Translations under genes and position numbers: made by a program
In this document: positions 59,475 through 64,000 of the stretch, piece by piece
How positions within the stretch are numbered: the first letter of the stretch is position 1
Layout: every line of letters starts with the position of its first letter
Assembly: GCA_027919835.1 (NCBI GenBank)
Contig: JANVFP010000028.1
Span: forward strand, 372,001-436,000
DNA from: Lentinula raphanica
Lineage: Eukaryota > Basidiomycota > Agaricomycetes > Agaricales > Omphalotaceae
Length of the DNA stretch: 64,000 nt
Direction of reading: 5' to 3'
The notes under the pieces: generated by a model
What the model was told of the DNA's origin: nothing
The model's input: only the letters and a program-made list of their open reading frames with translations
Database searches by the model: none

Positions 59475-60054
59475 AATGCATAACAATGGGACAAATGTCC
59501 CCAGATGTTATGCGTAATGAATAGAACACTATCCATGGATAATTAAATTACTCATATCTCAAGAAATAGCCATTTTTGGAAAAAAAACTGACCCCTCTTA
59601 GGGGGTTTTCCATTTTGATCTATCTATATAACCCCAAATTTTAAACCCTGACCCATCCCCCAACCCAACCCCCTAACCCCCTAACCCCCTAACCCTAACC
59701 AAATCCTAACAACTCTAAACCCTAACCAACCCCAAACCCTAACCAACCCTAACCCCTAACCAGCCCTAACCCTAACACAGCCCCTACCAATGAAAATATA
59801 CCTAACCCTAACCCTAACCCAACCCCTAACCTACCCTAACCCCCTAACCTAACCCAACCCCTAACCCCTAACCCAGGTTAACCCATGTTTGGCACTGAAT
59901 CAGACCCCTCCCTTATGTTAGGGTTAGCATAGCTAACCCTAATGGTAGGGGCCTGATTCAGTGCTACATCTCAGTGGGACAGTTTTACAGTGGTGGGATA
60001 AGGTTCCATTCATTACGCATAACATCTGGGGACATTTGTCTATTGTTATGCATT
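59475..60054. mobile_element. Telomere-repeat-bearing inverted-repeat element in gag
   Basis: Ends are inverted repeats of about 55 bases (AATGCATAACAATGGGACAA, then ATGTCCCCAGATGTTATGCG on the left; the complement on the right). The interior holds irregular CCCTAA repeats (about 59640-59880) and a hairpin (59891-59965: GCACTGAATCAGACCCC and its complement around TTAGGGTTAGCATAGCTAACCCTAA). It interrupts the gag frame. The exact target duplication is unclear: ATTGATC occurs near both borders, but 25 extra bases separate it from the right inverted repeat. No coding capacity. Confidence 0.75.
59640..59880 (+). repeat. Interstitial telomere-like CCCTAA array
   Basis: About 240 bases of degenerate units (CCCTAA, CCCCCTAA, CCCTAACC, AACCCAACCCC) in a single orientation, without a perfect hexamer run longer than three or four units. 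TTAGGG is the usual telomere repeat of mushrooms. Sequence continues with ordinary genes of the element on both sides, so this is not a chromosome end. Confidence 0.85.
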
Positions 60055-61055
60055 AATCCTACAGCTACAGGTGCAGCGATCAATGAATACCAAAGACAAA
60101 GATACCAGGAAAGATTTGAGTTTTCGGGGGTTGGAACCATCAAATGGTTCAGGGTCTTTGACCTTCGTCTTTCCAGAGTCCGATTCCAACTCCTTCGGAC
60201 GTAAGGCCAATGTGAAATCCGCAAGAGTGTCATTGAAGGACATCAAGGCATTAAGAGCCAAGTTATCTGATGAACGAGAAGAGCTCAAAGAACGACTTCA
60301 AACCGACGGAGGTGGATTAGGAGGTGGGTCAGGAGGATCTCGATCATTGCCAGGGCGTCCAGGAGGACCCTCAGGAGGACCATTGTCTGGTGGACCTTTG
60401 GGAGGGTCATGTCTCGGGCCATTGGGAGGTCCTTCATCATCCGGTTCATCACCAGGGAAACCTGGCAGAAAGCCTGGTGGATCCGACAGAGGATCACGTC
60501 AAGGTTCCGGATCTCTGGAATGATGACTACCTTGTGAATGTCCAGGTAGAGAAGGAACTTGGGTGAGTCTAGCGGCTGCATGAGATGGAGTAGGAGGTGG
60601 TTGTAGTGGAGGAACAGGTTCACCTTTGATAACTCGTTTAGCTTTTGGAGTTAATACACGAACGTGTTCACCACTAGGCAGAATAGCAGTCTGATAGACA
60701 TACTCCGTAGATTCCAAAACACTGCAAACGTTTTCAGTAGTAACCGTTGGAAGAGGGACAGGAGTGGGACCGAATGCGTGGTCTCCGGTTACCAACTGCA
60801 GAGATAGATTCGTTGAAAGCCGTCAAAGCCTGAGCATTTGCGACAAAAGGATTTTCTTCATCCCGAGTGGGAGAAGGAGTACGAGGACGACAAGCAGCAC
60901 GAGTTTGAGCCCGTAGTGTTTGTTGAGTGCGATCCATATGGAATAGAGATGAATCAGTGCAACGTTGACGAGATAAGTTTTAATATACTGTTAGGACTGT
61001 GCCACCGACAGAGTCGGAGCTCCAATCAGAGACACAGAGGAATGTTGAACGTTAG

Positions 61056-62232
61056 CATCAGGAAAAATACTCTAGGCCTAGGCAACTATAAGTATCTTTG
61101 AGGCTCTCTAGAGGGCCTACATGCTTAGGAGAGCTGGAAAGCACTGAGGAAAATGGGCATTTCTTAGGCAACCTCAAAGGAATATACTTTGATCTGAGAG
61201 CACCTCAAGAAATGGCTAATTCCTAGAGACTCTGAAAGTGCCTCAATGGCCTAGGTTGCCCAGGTAACCCAGGTCACTAAACTGCTTTGTAGTGCTTTGA
61301 AGTGCTTCATCAGGAAAAGTACCCTTAGCCTAGGTAACCCAGAGATACCCCCAAAACCTAGGCTCTCCCAAAGCACTCAAAGAAATCTGAGGCAAACTCA
61401 GGCTTGCCCAGGCTTTTCCAGGCAAACTCAGGCTTGCTCAGGCTTTTTCAGGCAAATTCAAAGTTTTTAAACTGCTGAGGTTTTGGGGGGTATCTCTAGG
61501 CAGCCTAGGCACCAGGTCAGTTTTGCTGATGTTTGAGGATCTTTGAGAGTCTTTGCAGAGCTTTTTAGCAACTTTTAATATCAAATTAAATGAAGAAAAT
61601 GTCACCCAAATAGGATATTACATAAGTGCATTGCAGAACTTGCTTAATCTAGAAGTTATATGCATCAAAAACTGCCATTGATAACTTTGACAAGATCTTG
61701 TTTCAATGATATATTTGGGCTGCCACCGTGAACCATGTACAATCAAAAAGTTTGTCACATGGTCCAAACTTATATATAGCTATATTAACTACATATCTAC
61801 ATGTTGTATATGTTATCATATCTCAATGAAGGACTTTAGAGATGAGATTTGTAGATTAGATTCTCTATACTATAATTTGATAATTAACTAGTACATTATA
61901 AATTCTTGTAATTATATAGATCTTATGTAATATAATATAATTAGAAATTACATAATGCAAGGATATGAAATAGGATGTAATGTAAAATAGAAATAAGAGG
62001 AATCAATTGATTTTTATTTATATTTTTTGCCTTTGAAAATATGTCAAAGCACCTCAAAGACACTCAAAGATCCTCAAAGACACCCAAAGCACCTCAAAGC
62101 ACCTCAAAGAATACCCCAGACCTTTCAAGTGGCTGAGAGTGCCTAGGATTTGGGGGGTATCTTTGCTGAAAGGCTCTAGGGGGCCTGAAAGCAACTTTTA
62201 GTGGCTGAGAGCTCAGTACATTTTTCCTGATG
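61056..62232. mobile_element. Long CATCAGG element in the 5' LTR
   Basis: Starts CATCAGGAAAAATACTCTAGG and ends ACATTTTTCCTGATG. Flanked by AG at 61054-61055 and 62233-62234; the empty site GTTAGTGTTG is seen in the left LTR. It contains a nested relative (61308-61531) and an AT-rich middle sharing a segment with the 41927-43297 element. Confidence 0.92.
61308..61531. mobile_element. Nested CATCAGG element, 224 bp
   Basis: Starts CATCAGGAAAAGTACCCTTAG and ends CAGTTTTGCTGATG, with CCCCCAAAACCTAGG mirrored by its complement. Flanked by TT at 61306-61307 and 61532-61533. Confidence 0.87.
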
Positions 62233-62351
62233 AGTGTTGTTATTGAGCAACACCCTCGCCACATTACCGTGTTCAACCAGGAGAACAGAGGAGGACGAGT
62301 ACAACGTGTATGAAGTCCGACAGAGGTTCGGAGTCGGTGATGATCAATGAT

Positions 62352-62613
62352 CATCAGGAAAAAGTATCTTATCCCTAGAGCATTTAAAGATACCCCCCAA
62401 ATTTTAGGAACTTTTAAAGTAATCTATGGAGGCTTAGGCTTTTGAGGTTCTTTGAGGTTGCCTAGGTGTCTTTGGGGATCTTTCAGGATCTTTCAGGATC
62501 TTTCAGGAGCTTTAGGCACTTTGAAGCTGGTTAGGCACTTTGAGGCTGTTCAAAGGGCCTAAGAAATGGGGGGTATCTTTGAATGCCCTAAGCCTAAAAC
62601 ATTTTTCCTGATG
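62352..62613. mobile_element. CATCAGG element, 262 bp, second insertion in the 5' LTR
   Basis: Starts CATCAGGAAAAAGTATC and ends CATTTTTCCTGATG, with ATACCCCCCAAATTTTAGG mirrored on the right. Flanked by AT at 62350-62351 and 62614-62615; the left LTR shows the empty site CGATCAAGATG. Confidence 0.92.
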
Positions 62614-63351
62614 ATCAAGACGACACCGAGAGCACAGAGGTGAGTGTTAACGTTAACGAGGTAATCCAAGTTGATATTAAAACTGAGGAATGTAAGTATG
62701 TACAGGCTCCTTATATACTGTACGGATAGTCAGTCTAATCTAAAATACAATAAGACGATACACATCTCGGTACTACAGCATCAGAGGTGAGAAAGACAAT
62801 AAGCTATTGTAAAGTAAATCAATATAAAGGTCAGCTGAGCTGTCAGAGAATAAAACAATAAGATCATAATCAAAGTATAAGAACAGACCAATGCGAAGGA
62901 GGGACAAGACGGACACTGCTAGGCATGACTAGAGAGATTCAGGAAATCTCTAAGTCCAATTGCCGAGTGAAGCTCCGACGGAGCTCCGAGTATGATAGTC
63001 GTAACACCCAATAAAGGTACTAGAATGCTAAATATAGCATATACATCATATACTTGGGAAGCGCCGCTGCAGCAGCAATACACCTTGCTTGTAATTGTTG
63101 ATTGGCAGGCTTCTATTTGGCGGCCTGAATGAATACTACAAGCCAATTCACCCCGCTGCTTATTCAGCAAGTGAGGTTGATTGGCTTGCACAAAGCACAC
63201 ATGGGATGACCAAAAATATTCACTGGCAATAGCAAATAGTATTGGGCATATATCTGTAAATCAGACTACTGCAAGAAAGGCTCAACGACTAAGTGATGAT
63301 AATATATGCCATGCAGAAGACCACATCAAAGATCGAGAATTATCACTGGCA

Positions 63352-63446
63352 AAAAGGTATGGGTTAGCACTCCACAGAAGCCAATGCACTTTTAGTGGCA
63401 GAAAGGTATGGGTTAGCACTCCATGGAAGCCAACACACTTCTAGTA
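63352..63446 (+). repeat. Tandem duplication of about 49 bp
   Basis: The block AAAAGGTATGGGTTAGCACTCC...GAAGCCAA.(G/C)CACTT(T/C)TAGT occurs twice in direct succession with a handful of differences. It lies in a region where broken coding-like sequence is seen but no gene can be built. Confidence 0.8.
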
Positions 63447-63511
63447 ACTGAAAGCGAAACATCAAACAAGACTTACTAGAATCAGTGACATTGGCAATCA
63501 GTGTGTAAGTC

Positions 63512-63679
63512 ATGGTTGTGCAGAACACAGACACAGATCTTGACTTGGCCAACAGTGCACAAGGGACTGTAGTGGGTCTAGTACTACACACTGATGAACC
63601 TTCAATCAATGAGGATCAAGCAGTGACAGATTCACAACGACTAGATGCCTATGTAAGTACACGCAAAACCTATAGGTAA
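63512..63679 (+). pseudogene. Helitron-type PIF1 helicase remnant
   Basis: The frame MVVQNTDTDLDLANSAQGTV, then VGLVLHTDEPSINEDQ resembles the C-terminal helicase motif of PIF1-like helicases carried by mushroom Helitrons (the MVTQN-x-TDLD-x-NGARG-x-VVDIVLHPDEPP pattern). The upstream 400 bases have scattered coding-like pieces with many stops. A GTAAGT follows DAY at about 63650. This is a decayed fragment near the window edge. I recognise the motif style only, so this is moderate to low confidence. Confidence 0.4.
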
Positions 63680-64000
63680 CGATGAGTACACAAGTAGTAG
63701 AGTAAAGTAGAAAGAAGACATACCCTCAGAATGAAGACAAGTTCTGAGGGGAGTCCGATGAAACTCAATAAGTATAAATAGATAAATCTGCAGGTGAAAA
63801 TTGTAAGGAAAATTTTATCGTCCGTAAGCGAGTGACTCGAGAGACCGGAACATGGAGACCCTGAAACCTAAGTATGAAACGAATGCAGTGACCAGTGCAG
63901 ATGGAAGTATATGCTGCAGACTAGGTCCAACGGATGGATGTATGTGTTATCCTCAGGATGCCAAACAATCACGTGTGAGCATGCGCTACGCATCGATGTC
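63680..64000. other. Right window edge, no gene seen
   Basis: AT-rich sequence with stretches such as AGTCCGATGAAACTCAATAAG that resemble retroelement flanks of this region, but too little is present to assign an element. Confidence 0.35.

Larger units (their letters stand above)
58682..60937 (-). pseudogene. gag: Chromovirus gag, interrupted
   Basis: Starts at ATG 60937 (MDRTQQTLRAQTRAACRPRT), then a Pro/Gly-rich segment. The retrotransposon-gag region begins FDGSNPRKLKSFLVSLSLVF, is broken by the insertion around 59475-60054, and resumes RPQLIDHPNYFTDQRKINYA, then GAAREWFELDILDP. The C-terminus has a charged linker and the zinc knuckle CLFCGQGGHVLKDC at about 58685-58730. Frame changes near 60500 and 60290 suggest further lesions in the proline-rich part. 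Gag would form the virus-like particle and bind element RNA. Confidence 0.85.
52323..63006 (-). mobile_element. Ty3/gypsy chromovirus, full length but dead
   Basis: Two LTRs (TGTTA...TAACA ends) bound an internal region with gag and pol on the minus strand. A perfect 5-bp target duplication CCCAA flanks it (52318-52322 and 63007-63011). The insertion lies in a palindrome-core fragment whose empty site (TAGCCCAATAAAGG) is seen in other copies as TAGCCCAATGAGGG. Gene order gag, protease, reverse transcriptase, RNase H, integrase, chromodomain defines a chromovirus. Later insertions are two CATCAGG elements with a third nested (in the 5' LTR) and a telomere-repeat element (in gag). Multiple stops and at least one frameshift make it non-autonomous. 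Confidence 0.95.
60989..63006 (-). repeat. 5' LTR of the chromovirus, expanded by three insertions
   Basis: Starts TGTTAGGACTG and ends GTCGTAACA. Removing 61056-62232 (with its nested copy) and 62352-62613 leaves an LTR colinear with the 568 bp left copy. On the minus strand it lies upstream of gag, so it is the 5' LTR. I did not recognise a primer-binding site right after it. Confidence 0.92.

Noticed and set aside
59640..59880. Telomere or subtelomere boundary
   Set aside because: The array is degenerate and is flanked on both sides by the two halves of a gag gene, so it is interstitial.
61056..62232. CATCAGG element as a Helitron (insertion between A and T)
   Set aside because: Flanks are AG, TG, TT, TA and AT with clear 2-bp duplications, the ends are inverted repeats, and there is no CTRR terminus.

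Overview
The window looks like nuclear DNA of a mushroom-forming basidiomycete (Agaricomycetes). Genes are densely split by 50-60 bp GT-AG introns. The protein families present fit this group: a FunK1-type kinase, a KDZ transposase with its CxC2 cysteine cluster, a chromodomain Ty3/gypsy element, and a NACHT NTPase of the fungal STAND type. All gene calls come from reading the sequence; no database search was possible.

Layout. Positions 1-17.6 kb are ordinary gene-rich euchromatin: the 3' end of a flavin-reductase-like gene, a damaged pectate-lyase-like gene, a small Asn-Arg-Pro-Pro repeat protein, an eight-exon NADP-glutamate dehydrogenase, a FunK1-like (pseudo)kinase, a MOV10/SDE3-like RNA helicase, a small secreted protein and a CCDC6/DUF2046-like coiled-coil protein. 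From 18 kb to the end the window is a transposon graveyard. It holds a large transposase-like gene (18.4-24.4 kb), a KDZ transposase pseudogene (28.8-32.6 kb), several hypothetical genes (including an RNase H1 N-terminal domain protein), a NACHT gene (48.4-50.0 kb), a 10.7 kb chromovirus (52.3-63.0 kb) and the tail of what looks like a Helitron helicase at the right edge.

The striking part is the nested non-autonomous elements. (1) Three giant palindromes of 2.3-3.1 kb (25.2-28.2, 36.9-40.0 and 43.9-46.3 kb) share the same palindromic core and about 300 bp loop but carry three different sets of ends. Two of them sit cleanly in genes, with 8-bp and 7-bp target duplications whose removal restores the reading frame. 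(2) A family of short palindromic elements with CATCAGG/CCTGATG ends has inserted repeatedly, including into itself, each time with a variable 2-bp duplication. (3) A 324 bp hAT-like element sits in the 18-24 kb transposase with an 8-bp duplication. (4) An element with about 55 bp terminal inverted repeats (TIRs), carrying irregular CCCTAA telomere-like repeats, interrupts the chromovirus gag gene.

The retroelement is dead. Pol keeps one frame across seven in-frame stops, at least four of them CGA to TGA changes at positions where Arg is expected, which is the signature of CpG cytosine deamination. It also carries an antisense gene with a cysteine cluster. The genes do not form one pathway. 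The coherent theme is repeated, datable nesting of mobile elements next to an intact housekeeping region that happens to encode an RNA-silencing-type helicase.
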